64,000 nt of DNA, from positions 682,001 to 746,000 of the forward strand of contig JADQAV010000020.1 in assembly GCA_019775845.1 (NCBI GenBank), written 5' to 3'. Numbering within the stretch: the first letter of the stretch is position 1; each line of letters opens with the position of its first letter. Made by a program: the position numbers and the translations under genes. The notes beneath the pieces are model-generated. The model did not search any database and had not been told where the DNA came from. It was given only the letters and a program-made list of their open reading frames with translations. The stretch comes from Myrmaecium sp. VS I D KN 1 (Eukaryota > Ascomycota > Dothideomycetes > Valsariales > Valsariaceae). This document shows positions 34,653 to 44,591 of this stretch, one piece after another.

Positions 34653-35812
34653 GGCCAGGATGCATTAATCGATATGAATCTGAAGATTCTCAGAATATTA
34701 CATAGGCGCAAAATATGATATAGCCTCAGTGTAGGTTTCGAAATCCTCTTTGGGAGTGGAGCAGCGCATGTTCGTCTGAGTATAGCTTCGATAACACTGG
34801 GTTGGCCAGTCCCGACTGTGAGGAAGCTTCCTGCTATTGTTACTGGGAACATACGGCTACTCCTTTTCGATACGGAACGTTGCCTCCTACGGGAAGGTCC
34901 CTTGTAGAAGGCCTCAGTCCGCAGCAGCTTTCCTGTCCCAGAAATAAGGCATCAATGTCTCTGTGTTTGCCAGCCTCTTTCAGTCGCGAGGTCTCAAGTT
35001 CGTTCCTTCACATCGCCTCACAGGTGCCCGTGCGCAGTGTCCCAGTAGGTTTTTTGCTTGCTCTGATATATGATCACCTGGTATTACTGCTTCAAAGGTA
35101 GTTCAGTTGGTTCGGTTAAGGCAAGCTGATCGAAGCCGTCGAACATTGTCTGTGTAAATAGCTTTTCAATCTTGCTACTGAGCAGTCGTTGAACAAAGCA
35201 GTCGACACAATGTAGGGACTCGAGCCTCTAGCTCTCAGGTTTAGTGTACAATGACATTGTCTCCTTGCTGTGCGTCAGATAGATAAATTGCTACAGGAGA
35301 GTTAGCAAGTGGAAACTGCTGCACATGGGTGTTAGAGTAACAGAAATGTTCTGAATCCATATCTAATTCCTTTGTGTCGAAACCAGAACGCAGTCACATG
35401 CAGAGGAACAACACCGTTCTAGGGATACAGAATAATGAAGGGGGAGGTCAGTTGTTACTGTCTCAGAGATGCGTGCTCGAGACGATGTGAAGCGAGGCTA
35501 CGCTGTCGCGCTTAAAAGCCTCTCTTATTAGTTTGGTCGCATGCACCGCGACGCACCTTCACCTACACCCACACCTTTCCTCTTTCTGCTCAAACCGACA
35601 CGACTTCTGGTTACTGGACCTTTTCAAAAACCTCTCTTGCAGGATTCCGCTCAGACCTGCCTGCACTCCCAACGCAGGTGAGGCTGGTCCAATCGCTGGA
35701 TACTCCGAGACAAGGTGAGCTGGAACCATCATCATGTTGACGGTCGGATTGTTTGTGCTAATGTGTGAGTAGTCTTCAGTGCGTCCACGTCGACAACCAG
35801 CGAATCCTCAAG
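34653..35812. other. Intergenic region and leader of SFE protein C
   Basis: No supportable gene. A probable 5'UTR intron lies just before the next gene: donor GTGAGC at about 35715, acceptor TAG or CAG at about 35770-35778, with gctaat as a possible branch site. Confidence 0.45.
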
Positions 35813-37648
35813 ATGGTTGGCACTCAGTATTCGCCAGCAAACATTCGCCCATTCCAGAAGTTTCATGAAGATGTTGATCGCCATGCGAGCACAGTTGGCC
35901 CGCGTCCTACTCTTCGACGTCAATGGTCTTTCGAAGAAGGCGCCGAAGACATCATAACTATTTCTCCTAGATCAGCTTCTGTTCGGGGCTTAGTGCAGCC
36001 CGAAGAAGTCCATACTCCAGAGCTCGTCCCAGAGCTTGTCCAGGATCCGCAGCACCTTCAGCAGGAGGAGCAGCAAGGATATCACAAAGAAATTCAGCAA
36101 GTGTATGAGGAGCAAGAATACCAACAGGAATATCTACAGGACGACGAACAGGGTCATACACAGCTCTATCAGCAAGACTCTAAGCATATCTATTACCACG
36201 ACTCTCAGCAGAGTTACGGCCATCTAGAACATTCTCAACAGGAGCATCTGCAGTTTTATCAGCACGACTTCCAACAAGGTCATCAAGGGGACCATCTGCA
36301 GATCCATCAGCAGAAATACCAACAGGAAGACCAGCTGGAATACCAGCTGGAATACCAGCAGGAAGATCAGCAGGGATACCAGCAAGAGTATCAGCAAGAG
36401 TATCCGCAGGCGTACCAGCAAGAGTATCCGCAGGCGTACCAGCAGGCGTACCAGCCAGAGGATTCCCGCACCAACTTCGAGTACGGCTTCCAGAACCCAC
36501 GGAACTCAGGCTTGATCCTGATCCCGCAGCCTGTCCAGACCCAGCGTCCCGTTTCCAAAGTGGACCTCAACCACACCTTCACGAAGTATCAGAAGCGCAT
36601 GATTGGAGAGGGTATAATTGCCAAACCTAAAGAACCAAGCAACAGGCTAAGCAGAGCAATCGGAATAGGTCGTAACACGAGCAAAGATCGACTGACACAG
36701 CCAGATCCTCTAGCTACCCAACCCGAGCCCGCCGCACCGGCAGCTCCTGTCGTTGCGCCTGAGCCTACCACGATGAACCTCAGTAACGTCGGACGGCCAT
36801 GCCGCCCGCGGAACCTGCAGCCAGGAGTGAACGCGGTCAACCGCTCCTCCTTCACTCCCGATTCGGCTAACACGTACTCGACTTACTTCCCTAATGACAC
36901 CGAGGTCACCACCGATCGCCGGCACCCACCGAGCCTCATGCCCGGTGCATCTTACATGCCCCAGGCATCATGGCCATCACAATTCAACGTCAACGACGTC
37001 GTCGCGCACGTGGAGAACCGCTTCGGCTCCAACATGGCCGATTCCCACACGGCGGCGCATGCGCATGCGCACGAAGACAAGGATGAACTCCTCACCCTCG
37101 GCTTACAAGTCAAGTTGTCCAAAAACACCGGCCGCGTGCACTCGATGGGCCTCTTTCAGGAACTAGTCACCCCACGGCCGCTTCCTCCAATCCCTCAGCC
37201 GTCGCAGCTTAAGGCTTCGCCTCAGCGTGCATCGCTCCAGCAGCGGAAGAGAATCCCTACGCTTCCGCGCTACTACGCCAACCAGCAAGGCTCCACCTAC
37301 AACGGGCACGACAGCTACCACCCGGCGAACGGTTCAGGTTCATCCAGCGCCACCTCGCTCGCCCACGCCGAGCCTCTCACTCGATCCAACACCTTGCCGC
37401 TCATCCCCACCGTCGCCCAGCAAATCGAGCAACAGCTTTCGTCCGCCGAGCCCCCCTTCGGCGTCGGCGCGGCCAACGGCAAGGTCGACGTCGCGCCCGC
37501 CATCGACACGGGATCCTACTGCGTGCATGGACGCCCGGTTCGCCCTGGACTGCCGGAATGCGCGCGCTGCGTCGAACGCACGATGAGTCGCCGGAAGCGC
37601 ATGAGCGTGTGGTTCAAGCGCGTTGGCGGGAACTTGGGCGCGCGCTAG
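35813..37648 (+). CDS. Orphan SFE-motif protein C with Gln-rich repeats, 611 aa
   Basis: First good ATG at 35813 (the frame is open a little further upstream but without an ATG). RRQWSFE at residues 35-41, then an acidic stretch and IITI, matches proteins A and B. Residues about 83-216 are a Gln/Tyr/Glu-rich tandem array of degenerate YQQE-type units (YQQEYPQAYQQEYPQAYQQA), a prion-like or coiled-coil-forming composition. RPLPPIP is an SH3-ligand core. The C-terminus has CVHGRPVRPGLPECARC (C570, H572, C583, C586), a possible zinc site, followed by a basic tail SVWFKRVGGNLGAR that matches the A/B tail pattern. R-R-x-W-S is a potential AGC-kinase site. No known domain recognised. Confidence 0.75.
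   Translation: MVGTQYSPANIRPFQKFHEDVDRHASTVGPRPTLRRQWSFEEGAEDIITISPRSASVRGLVQPEEVHTPELVPELVQDPQHLQQEEQQGYHKEIQQVYEEQEYQQEYLQDDEQGHTQLYQQDSKHIYYHDSQQSYGHLEHSQQEHLQFYQHDFQQGHQGDHLQIHQQKYQQEDQLEYQLEYQQEDQQGYQQEYQQEYPQAYQQEYPQAYQQAYQPEDSRTNFEYGFQNPRNSGLILIPQPVQTQRPVSKVDLNHTFTKYQKRMIGEGIIAKPKEPSNRLSRAIGIGRNTSKDRLTQPDPLATQPEPAAPAAPVVAPEPTTMNLSNVGRPCRPRNLQPGVNAVNRSSFTPDSANTYSTYFPNDTEVTTDRRHPPSLMPGASYMPQASWPSQFNVNDVVAHVENRFGSNMADSHTAAHAHAHEDKDELLTLGLQVKLSKNTGRVHSMGLFQELVTPRPLPPIPQPSQLKASPQRASLQQRKRIPTLPRYYANQQGSTYNGHDSYHPANGSGSSSATSLAHAEPLTRSNTLPLIPTVAQQIEQQLSSAEPPFGVGAANGKVDVAPAIDTGSYCVHGRPVRPGLPECARCVERTMSRRKRMSVWFKRVGGNLGAR
36061..36470 (+). repeat. In-frame Gln-rich coding tandem repeat
   Basis: Degenerate 12-24 bp units of the type taccagcaggaa/gaccagcag. 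They are most regular at 36340-36450, where caagagtatccgcaggcg recurs. The array encodes YQQEYQQE and YPQAYQQ units and is likely length-polymorphic. Confidence 0.75.
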
Positions 37649-38388
37649 GTGGAATGTGTGAGTGTGCAAAGTGATACTGCTGGGGGGTTGAAAGACTTCT
37701 TGGCCTAAGGCTGCGGCATGTTGAATGGGAGATGGGGTTTGGACAGATCATGATGGTGTTTGTGCGAGAGGAAGCTGGAGGGAAATTCTGACTTTGATCG
37801 ATACTAGGATACTGACTGATGTCTTGGAGCGAGAGTTCCGAAGGATGAAGGGGTTCTTGTTCCTGAGTGTGGAGGTATAAGCAGAATATAGAAAGCAGCT
37901 GTCCGAATTTCTCGCTCTTCGTAGCTTCATGGGTCTTGCGGTAGGTAGGTAGGTTTGCTGGGCTTCATGGGTAGGGCGCTTGGGTGCTGGGTGTTCAAAG
38001 TTGGTGGGTGTTACTATGGTGAGCATCGGGATGACGGCCTGAATTGATATACATTCGTTCCCTGAGGTCTTCATATTTCCAGTAAGTCGCTCTCTTCCGG
38101 TTCAAGTCCTGTCAGGGCGCGGTCCTAGTGAGTTGAAGGTAGGTATAATAGCTTAATCCATTCCGGTAAGTCGCTTTGCCTATGATACATCGATATACGA
38201 GAAAATGAATGATATGAGAAGACGATCTTGTTAGTTTTAAGATCCTTAGATCTGCTGGCATGGAGTGTCTTCACTTCCTGTTTCGAAAGGCTCACAGCAC
38301 TACAACTAGGAGGCATTGACATTGATCGTTCTAAATATCTTCAATATTGAGAACAAAAGGAAAAGAAGAAAAGGGGAAAGTAACTATC
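37649..38388. other. Convergent 3' intergenic region
   Basis: No gene is supported. It contains a (gtag)n-like microsatellite near 37943-37955. Two short related segments (ccagtaagtcgct near 38079 and ccggtaagtcgct near 38163) look like an old small duplication. Confidence 0.45.
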
Positions 38389-38702
38389 TTATATCATTTC
38401 TCTCGGACCGGATACCTTGCCAATGACCATATTCCACTCCATCGTCAGCTCATCAGTACCAACACGACCTCCGGACGTCCCCTCTTCCATTTCGCCCTCA
38501 CCGACAGCTACTACATCTGCAAACAGCCCGCCATACAGCGTAGATTTTCCATCCGCGCTACACGTCTCAGCTTCTTCTCTTGCTGCATTGGAGGAGGTAT
38601 GGCTTGATGTGATGGATCAGGGATGACGTAGACGTACACTGTGTTGCGTTTGCTGGAGGTACGGGGCGGGACGTCCGGGGTAAAGTAGTACGTGGAGGAC
38701 AT
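38389..38702 (-). CDS. Hypothetical small protein with one intron, about 77 aa
   Basis: A minus-strand TATATAAA box at 38835-38842 points to an ATG at 38702. Exon 1 encodes MSSTYYFTPDVPP. A second exon with a clean open frame follows (38582-38389, REEAETCSADGKSTLYGGLF, ending PREMI). One frame-consistent junction uses donor GTACCT (38662) and acceptor GCAG (38583). The better donor GTACGT nearby would need a weaker AAG acceptor. So the gene is plausible but its exact intron is uncertain. No family recognised. Confidence 0.4.
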
Positions 38703-39886
38703 TGAGTTAGCAGATTGAGTTTGCGTGGATGCTTAATTTACTTGTCCCTCTCTGAAGAATGCGATGGGTTTCTGGGTCGCAGGGATTGGGGCTGAGATTG
38801 ACTGGGATACGGTGGGAGAGCGAAGGGGGTTTGGTTTATATAGCCTTTTCCTCCACCGTCCGACTATGGGCTGGCCTTGGTAGCGGGTGATGATGGCCAT
38901 TTCACGGTTATTTGTCCTTGAAGTGATTTGTACTTCCTCTATACTGGGTGTGAAGGATGGATGTTAGGCTTCGGGGCAGTGGAGTGGACAATGTCGAGGC
39001 CAGGGAGCAGACCGTGAGCGTGCGGGGTTAGAGAAACAGCATGGAATAGTCCGGAGTAGGTATTGAGGACAGCTTTAGCATGGGGATGCATGAAGAATCG
39101 CCGTTCGTCCTCACATTACCTATAGGATTTCCAGCCAGCCGTATTGCAGCCTCAGGCCGCAGCTTGGATTGCTGTTACTTCTTTAGGGGAGGCTGTGTTG
39201 TCCTGCCGGAAGAGCAGTCGCCCCTAGCAATCAGACCTGAACGGCTGGCGAACGAGCACCTGCCGCCTTCTTTGCGTACTTGCTCACCTCATAATACATA
39301 CTACCTATACCTACGTCCTCTATCAAGGTAGTACAATATGTGATTTTGTGCTTCAACTCGTTTTCATCAAACCAACACTCCAGAGCCCGACTGTCCGAAA
39401 ATAGTCCACGCACTTCCCCAGTGGCTTCATTCTGAGCCGTATCCGGTAGTCTATATGTATGTGCGTCTTTGGCTCTAATCCAATCACCTTTTCAAGCTAG
39501 CAATCTGGGGCACCGTAGTTCAGGGGGCCTTCTGCAGGCCCGCCTGGGGCAGTCGCCGGGGAAAGGGGCATTCAGTTTGGGTCCTCGCCCTGGTTCCTCA
39601 CAAGGTTCGGTCCGCATCCACCCTATCCGGACTATAGCAGACGCATACCATATACTTTCTGCGGCATGCAAGTTTACCCCGGTCGGTGATGAGAACGATA
39701 CGCCCTTCAAAAGCCCTCCATTCTATCGGCACTGACTTCTTCCAGAGCATCACCTCTCTCTATCTTCCGTTACTTCTGACCCCATTAGCCATTGCTCTCA
39801 GAGCTATCTGCTATACCATCACATCGCAACCACCCTTTGCATCGCACGTACTCCGTCAGGCCACGTTGCCCGAAACCATCAGCAGC
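38703..39886. other. Divergent intergenic region
   Basis: Promoter of the small minus-strand gene and of the myristoyl-protein gene. No other gene is supported. Confidence 0.45.
38835..38842 (-). promoter_or_regulatory. TATA box (TATATAAA) of the 38389-38702 gene
   Basis: Perfect TATATAAA on the minus strand, about 135 bp upstream of the ATG at 38702. It is the strongest reason to believe this small gene. Confidence 0.5.
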
Positions 39887-40402
39887 ATGGGCAACAAACC
39901 GTCAAAGAACAGTCGCAAAGCCAGCGTCCCCACCAGCAGTACGACTACATCATCATCCAACAGCTCACCCTACGGCAGCACACCAGCGTCAACATCTCCC
40001 ATTCCATTACAACCCATTCAGTCCCGCTCAGCTATATTCCGACTTGCCCAGAGCACCGAGGATTGTTACGCCCCAGTCCGCCGCCGAACCCCAGCGCCCT
40101 CCATCACCTCCATCTCCACCGTGTACTCCTTCGACGACGACGGCCTCTCTCCCCTCGCTCACAGCCCCAACACGCATAACATGCTCCGGCGAGACCGTAC
40201 CATCGAGAACGAAGTGATGGTCTGCGTCTCGACGCCCCTGTCAGCGAGCTGCTGGCGCATCGCCCTCCCCTGGCCGCGCAAACTCGGGTTCCTGGAGAAG
40301 TTCCGCCGGAAAAGGTGTCGTCGGTGCGGATGCGATCGCTTGGATCCTGAGGCGCGGGAGACGATTGAATTGGTGAAAGTGATTGTGCGGTGGGAGGAGT
40401 AG
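39887..40402 (+). CDS. Predicted N-myristoylated basic orphan protein, 171 aa
   Basis: The frame is open further upstream, but the ATG at 39887 gives MGNKPSKNSRKAS. This is a textbook N-myristoylation signal (Gly2, small polar residue at 3, Ser at 6, Lys at 7) like that of Src-type kinases and calcineurin B. The flanking Ser/Lys/Arg would strengthen membrane binding. A Ser/Thr-rich linker follows, then YSFDDDGL. The C-terminal domain has PWPRKLGFLEKFRRKRCRRC: a Leu/Phe basic helix followed by a CRRCGC cluster that could be palmitoylated or bind zinc. No enzyme motif. Membrane targeting is strongly suggested by sequence; function is unknown. Confidence 0.6.
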   Translation: MGNKPSKNSRKASVPTSSTTTSSSNSSPYGSTPASTSPIPLQPIQSRSAIFRLAQSTEDCYAPVRRRTPAPSITSISTVYSFDDDGLSPLAHSPNTHNMLRRDRTIENEVMVCVSTPLSASCWRIALPWPRKLGFLEKFRRKRCRRCGCDRLDPEARETIELVKVIVRWEE

Positions 40403-41216
40403 GGGATTGCGTTGCCCACCCAGGCCGCGGTGGGGGAGGGACAGCCTCCCTTTCTGCGTTTCCAAATCAATTCTTTCTTGAGCGATGCGGTGTGGGAGAC
40501 CAGGTAACGATCACTTTTGATTTATCTTTTCCTTTGGTAGAGCTTGAATGTCGTATTTCTTGATCTTTCTCATATATTTCGTATATAATTTCTGAAGAGG
40601 AGAGGCCGGCGTTTCCAGAGGGGGATACTGAGAGATAAAGAGGTCGCTTCTGAAGTCCTGTCACCGTCCATCAATGAAGTCTTCCTGCAAATGACCTGGT
40701 GTCTCTGTCCCACGTTCTTTCATGTTGTCCTACCGATCATAGCATCGCTAGCCTTGTACGTTGCACTACATCCCCTCATGGACATGGGCCCGCTTCGTGC
40801 CGGTCAACGTGAGACTTCCACGGCTTAGCTCAACCACCACTCTTTCTCTCTCTACAAACCTTCAGCAGCCGTTGGTGATGCGTTCGCATGATTCCCGCGA
40901 ACTCGCACTCAATCACCAGGAAGCTCGAATGACTAGGCACCATTACGAGGATTAAGTATACTGCATGAGCCTTCGCAACGTGCTCCGCCTCTCTCTCTTC
41001 GTACAATGTTACTGCGTCAAGTTCACTTCCAAGGCCGCTCCCTCGTACAACAACAACGACTGTATTTCTGTGATAAAAGGGAGCCTCCACCTCATGAAGA
41101 TATTCTTTGCTAACCTACGTAGTGCAAGCATAACCCGCAGAGCCTACGGATCTGTCAGCACGAAGTCACAGTCGTATATCTCAATAACATTGTCGCACCG
41201 GATCTCACCCGCAACG
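40403..41216. other. Intergenic region
   Basis: No supportable gene. A short frame at 40770-40955 lacks features. The region includes the leader of the 41217 gene. Confidence 0.45.
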
Positions 41217-41984
41217 ATGTACGGACACTACGCATACTCCTCCACCGGCGAAATCCCTCGCAACCCACCACACAGCCAATACAACCGCGGCGTCCCACCC
41301 GCAAGGACCTCCGCACCCGGAACCGCACCCGCAACCGCCACCCCTCAGACCGGCACCATCCACCAAGGACACGCCCAGCCTTACCCGGGCACGAGCAGTC
41401 GCAGCCAGCAACAACAACAGCAATCTCAACAACAGCCCAGCCCCCGCCACCCCAGCGGCCTCACCTACAGCCGCATCGACATCGACATCACCCGGGACTC
41501 CCCGCTCAGCCAACTCGCCCGCTCCCTGGGGCAACCCAGCATCTCCACCCCATCCTCCACCCAATCCCTCGCCAACCCTCCCGCAACGGGGAGCCGCGAA
41601 TTCGACATCTCCATGGAGAGCTTTACGCGGGGTCGGAGTCAGGCTGGTGCAGCGTCTACCTCCTACCCCAACGCCAACCCCGCCGCCAGCGCCAGCGGCA
41701 GCGGGAGCGGATATGGATATGGATACGGATATGCCCGACCTCCTCCCGCACCTCCGACGTACTTAACCGCCCCCGCACCCGCCCCCGGCCCCGTTCCAGG
41801 TCGGGGAGAGGAGGTGTATCTCCAGCCCCCGGGGACGCAGACGGAGTTGCGCCGCGCGGGTCCCGTGCGCCGCGCGCATCGCCGGCAGCGCGGGAGTACG
41901 TTGCCGCAGGATTGCTGTGCGCGGTGTTATCGGGAGGTGGGGGTGTTGCATAAGGTTTGGGAGGGGTGTGGTTTTGGGGGGTGA
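41217..41984 (+). CDS. Orphan Gln/Pro/Ser-rich protein with C-terminal CCxxC, 255 aa
   Basis: ATG at 41217. Low-complexity protein: a Gln run (QQQQQQSQQQ), a more regular segment YSRIDIDITRDSPLSQLARS, a GYGYGYGYARPPP segment encoded by a ggatat repeat, and Pro/Ala-rich linkers. The C-terminus is distinct: RRAHRRQRGSTLPQDCCARC (C233, C234, C237) then HKVWEGCGFGG with C251, so there are enough cysteines for a small metal site. The CARC core repeats the CARC of SFE protein C. No known domain. The opposite-strand frame here is Gly-rich and I regard it as a shadow. Confidence 0.6.
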   Translation: MYGHYAYSSTGEIPRNPPHSQYNRGVPPARTSAPGTAPATATPQTGTIHQGHAQPYPGTSSRSQQQQQQSQQQPSPRHPSGLTYSRIDIDITRDSPLSQLARSLGQPSISTPSSTQSLANPPATGSREFDISMESFTRGRSQAGAASTSYPNANPAASASGSGSGYGYGYGYARPPPAPPTYLTAPAPAPGPVPGRGEEVYLQPPGTQTELRRAGPVRRAHRRQRGSTLPQDCCARCYREVGVLHKVWEGCGFGG

Positions 41985-42644
41985 CTGTTGGGAGGAAGGA
42001 GGATTGGGGGATCAGGGGAGGGATGGAGGATGGGGGGAGTGAGGGGGGATTTGCTTTGGTGGCGTTGGGGATAGGTAGATGGGAAAGGCTACTTTTTCTG
42101 GGGTTTCTTCTCCGCCTTCTCTTTGCTTGTTCCGTGGGACTATGGCGGTGAAGAAAGCTTATTCTCTTCATGGTAGGCAATTGACCAGAGTCGAATGGAA
42201 TTCCTGTGTCTAGCTGAGGATACATGTCCTGCCTGACAGTAACGTTACATGCATGAGAGAATTTTTGTGACATACCGCATACTGGTGCGTGTGTGGAATT
42301 ACAATCTCCTCTACATTGTTACGTTACGGATCAGTACGTACCGTTATACTCAGAGGATAGGCGGTGCTGTTACAATATATAGAACTCTGAACATACATTG
42401 TTCTCCTTCCACTGTCGTGGGGGACAGATATATAAACGCGCATGGTCGCAAGCATCTTCGCACCAACATACAACTACGCACATAAAGCAAGAAAGCACCA
42501 ACCCATTACGAGCTCACTCGCATACATACGCATTAGTAGCACACCAGCTCCGAACACCCGAGTTTCCAAAGAACCGCCACAGTGCGTACTCTAATCCCCA
42601 TCCTAGCTAACCTCGCCCATCAGACACCGCTCCAACTCACCACA
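41985..42644. other. Intergenic region with TATA-driven leader
   Basis: G-rich 3' flank of the 41217 gene, then the promoter and leader of the 42645 gene. A possible short 5'UTR intron lies at 42582-42623 (donor GTGCGT, branch GCTAAC, acceptor ATCAG). Confidence 0.45.
42429..42436 (+). promoter_or_regulatory. TATA box (TATATAAA) of the 42645 gene
   Basis: Perfect TATATAAA about 210 bp before the ATG. The spacing shortens to about 170 bp if the leader intron is removed. Confidence 0.5.
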
Positions 42645-43283
42645 ATGAACTCTCCAACCCACGACACCAGCCGGGGCAGCTCCGCCTCTTTCCCCACCGA
42701 GGACATGCCCTACTACAGCGCCCTGGCAGACCTCATCTTCGACAGCTTCCCCTCCGTCACCGCCGCCGGGCAAACCCACCTGACGGGCGAAGAAGAGACC
42801 CCCCAATTGTCTCCGCACCCCGCCGCCACTCGTCAGCGGCGGCTCACCGTGGTCAACAAAACCGAGCCGCTTCCCCGCCCCGCAGGCCTCGAATCGAACT
42901 CCTCCTCCTCTTCCTCCTCCTCCTCGTCATATCTGCATCTCCACCGCCACCCCGCCCAGCGTCTATCCGACTACGACCGCCCGCAGGCGTTCCCCGCCTG
43001 GGTCTCCGCGTCGGGGCAGAACATGTATGCGATCCGGCGGCGGCCGGGGCCGGGTCCGCGGCGCTCAACGGCGGCGGCGGTGGTGGAGAGGGAGCGTAGC
43101 GGGTCGGTTTTGCGTCCGACGATGGGATGGCGGCCCGGGAGCGATTGGGGGTGCGAGTTGGAGGGTGGAGAGGAGTTTGGGAATCGGTGGAGGGTGGTTG
43201 AGCGAGAGGAGGAGAAGGAGGGGAGGGGGAGGGGGTTGTGGAGGAAGGTGTCTGGGTTGTTGAGGGGGCGGAAGGGGGAGTAG
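42645..43283 (+). CDS. Orphan Ser-rich protein with basic Trp tail, 212 aa
   Basis: ATG at 42645 (cacaATGAAC) after a TATA-driven leader. The first 60 residues are acidic/Ser-rich and include a possible helix YYSALADLIFDSFPSVTAAG. A ten-serine run is encoded by TCC repeats. The end is GRGLWRKVSGLLRGRKGE, a short basic amphipathic helix resembling the tails of other orphan proteins nearby. No known domain. Codons in the last third are very G-rich, a compositional oddity shared with the 3' parts of the 22027 and 41217 genes. Confidence 0.55.
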   Translation: MNSPTHDTSRGSSASFPTEDMPYYSALADLIFDSFPSVTAAGQTHLTGEEETPQLSPHPAATRQRRLTVVNKTEPLPRPAGLESNSSSSSSSSSSYLHLHRHPAQRLSDYDRPQAFPAWVSASGQNMYAIRRRPGPGPRRSTAAAVVERERSGSVLRPTMGWRPGSDWGCELEGGEEFGNRWRVVEREEEKEGRGRGLWRKVSGLLRGRKGE

Positions 43284-44249
43284 GAAGGGCTTGTTGTGTG
43301 CTTTGTTCGGGGAGAGATGATCATGATGGTGATAAGAATGCGGAGGGAATATAACGCTCGTTTTGTTTAGTTTTTGCTTGTTACTTTTGTTGCTGAGAGA
43401 GCTGATATGAATGGATATGGGGATTGTTTTCGACGCTTTTTTTTCTATTTGTATTCGTGATTCTCGTCTGGACAGGAGAAGAGTTAGTGAATGAAAAGAA
43501 AAATAATAATAGCAAGATAAAAGCCCCCTTGTATACACATGTCGTGTCGAACAATGTTTTCATATTCGCTGTAAGTGAAGGGGACTGTCTTGTTGAGTGT
43601 GGTTCGTTTGCAAGCCGTTGTCAGCAGTCCTGGAGTACGACAAGTATTTTGTTGTTTCACGGTTGGAGATTTGGAATACGTAAGAGCTAAGAGACCAGTG
43701 TAATTCCTCCTCCTCGCCGTAAGGAATATCGATATGCTCCAACACTAGTCGATGGAACCTGACGTAAGGTAGAATCCCACGTATGTAGTAACGTCGTCCA
43801 TAGTCGTCAAACGGCGACTGAATCTGAAGATGGTCAATACGTTACGGTAGAAAAGCTCCTAGAACTACTATACCTGTAATCATTCGCGCTTGGCTTCATA
43901 TGGAGATACGCTATGCTTATAAGGTTAAGATATTTCTGTTTGCTCTGGTGATGCTTCGGACGTGATTCACTTGAGGTAGTTGAACCGGAGCCCATGGCCA
44001 GTGACAGGACGCACTTAAGCTGTGAATAATACACCTATGAAAGGCTCTGATTCGTTTGAATAGCTAGAGGCTTAATAAAATTTCAATGACTGCTGTTCAT
44101 GTCGTTGCTTCGCAGGCTAGGGTTCAGCTGGATACTGTGAGATTGATTCGTTGTCACATGCAAGTGACAATATATGAATCGGAGTTGGGACTAGCGTCAT
44201 TCACATTAGCGATATTTTACCGCAGTTGCTGCCCACCCTCTGTCGGCTG

Positions 44250-44257
44250 TATATAAA
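44250..44257 (+). promoter_or_regulatory. TATA box (TATATAAA) of the 44592 gene
   Basis: Perfect TATATAAA about 335 bp before the ATG, followed by a pyrimidine-rich leader made of repeats. Confidence 0.5.
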
Positions 44258-44319
44258 TACTCTCTCTTTTCTAGAGCTACCCACCCTGCTTTTGAAACTC
44301 ACAACGCCACACTATACAA

Positions 44320-44475
44320 GGCTCTGCTCTCTCAAAACGCTCAGCTTCTCTTATACCGCTCTGCTTCTTATAACGCTCTACTTCTCTCGCAACACTCTAG
44401 TTCTCTCACAACGCTCTGATTTTCTCACAACGCATTTGTTTTCTCTCAAATCTATACTATATAACGCTCTTCTCC
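44320..44475 (+). repeat. Imperfect tandem repeats in a 5' leader
   Basis: About seven units of 17-20 bp built on cttctctcacaacgctct (variants cttcttataacgctct, ttttctcacaacgcat and others). They lie between the TATA box and the start codon of the 44592 gene, so they are probably transcribed as 5'UTR. No ATG lies inside the array. Confidence 0.7.
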
Positions 44476-44591
44476 TCTTGTTCCAGCTTAGTTGATTCTC
44501 GTGTAAACCACTAACGCAAAGGACTCAAAGCTTTCCTTCACTCAAGTTATCGTGACAGACAACCGTCATTCAACAAACATGGGAGTTTGAT

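Larger units (their letters stand above)
43284..44591. other. Intergenic region with TATA box and repeat leader
   Basis: AT-richer spacer. It contains the TATA box at 44250-44257 and the leader repeat at about 44320-44475 described separately. No coding gene supported. Confidence 0.5.

Noticed and set aside
35533-35718. 61-codon frame before SFE protein C as an extra coding exon
   Set aside because: It lies upstream of a plausible leader intron but does not join the SFE frame convincingly; treated as 5'UTR.
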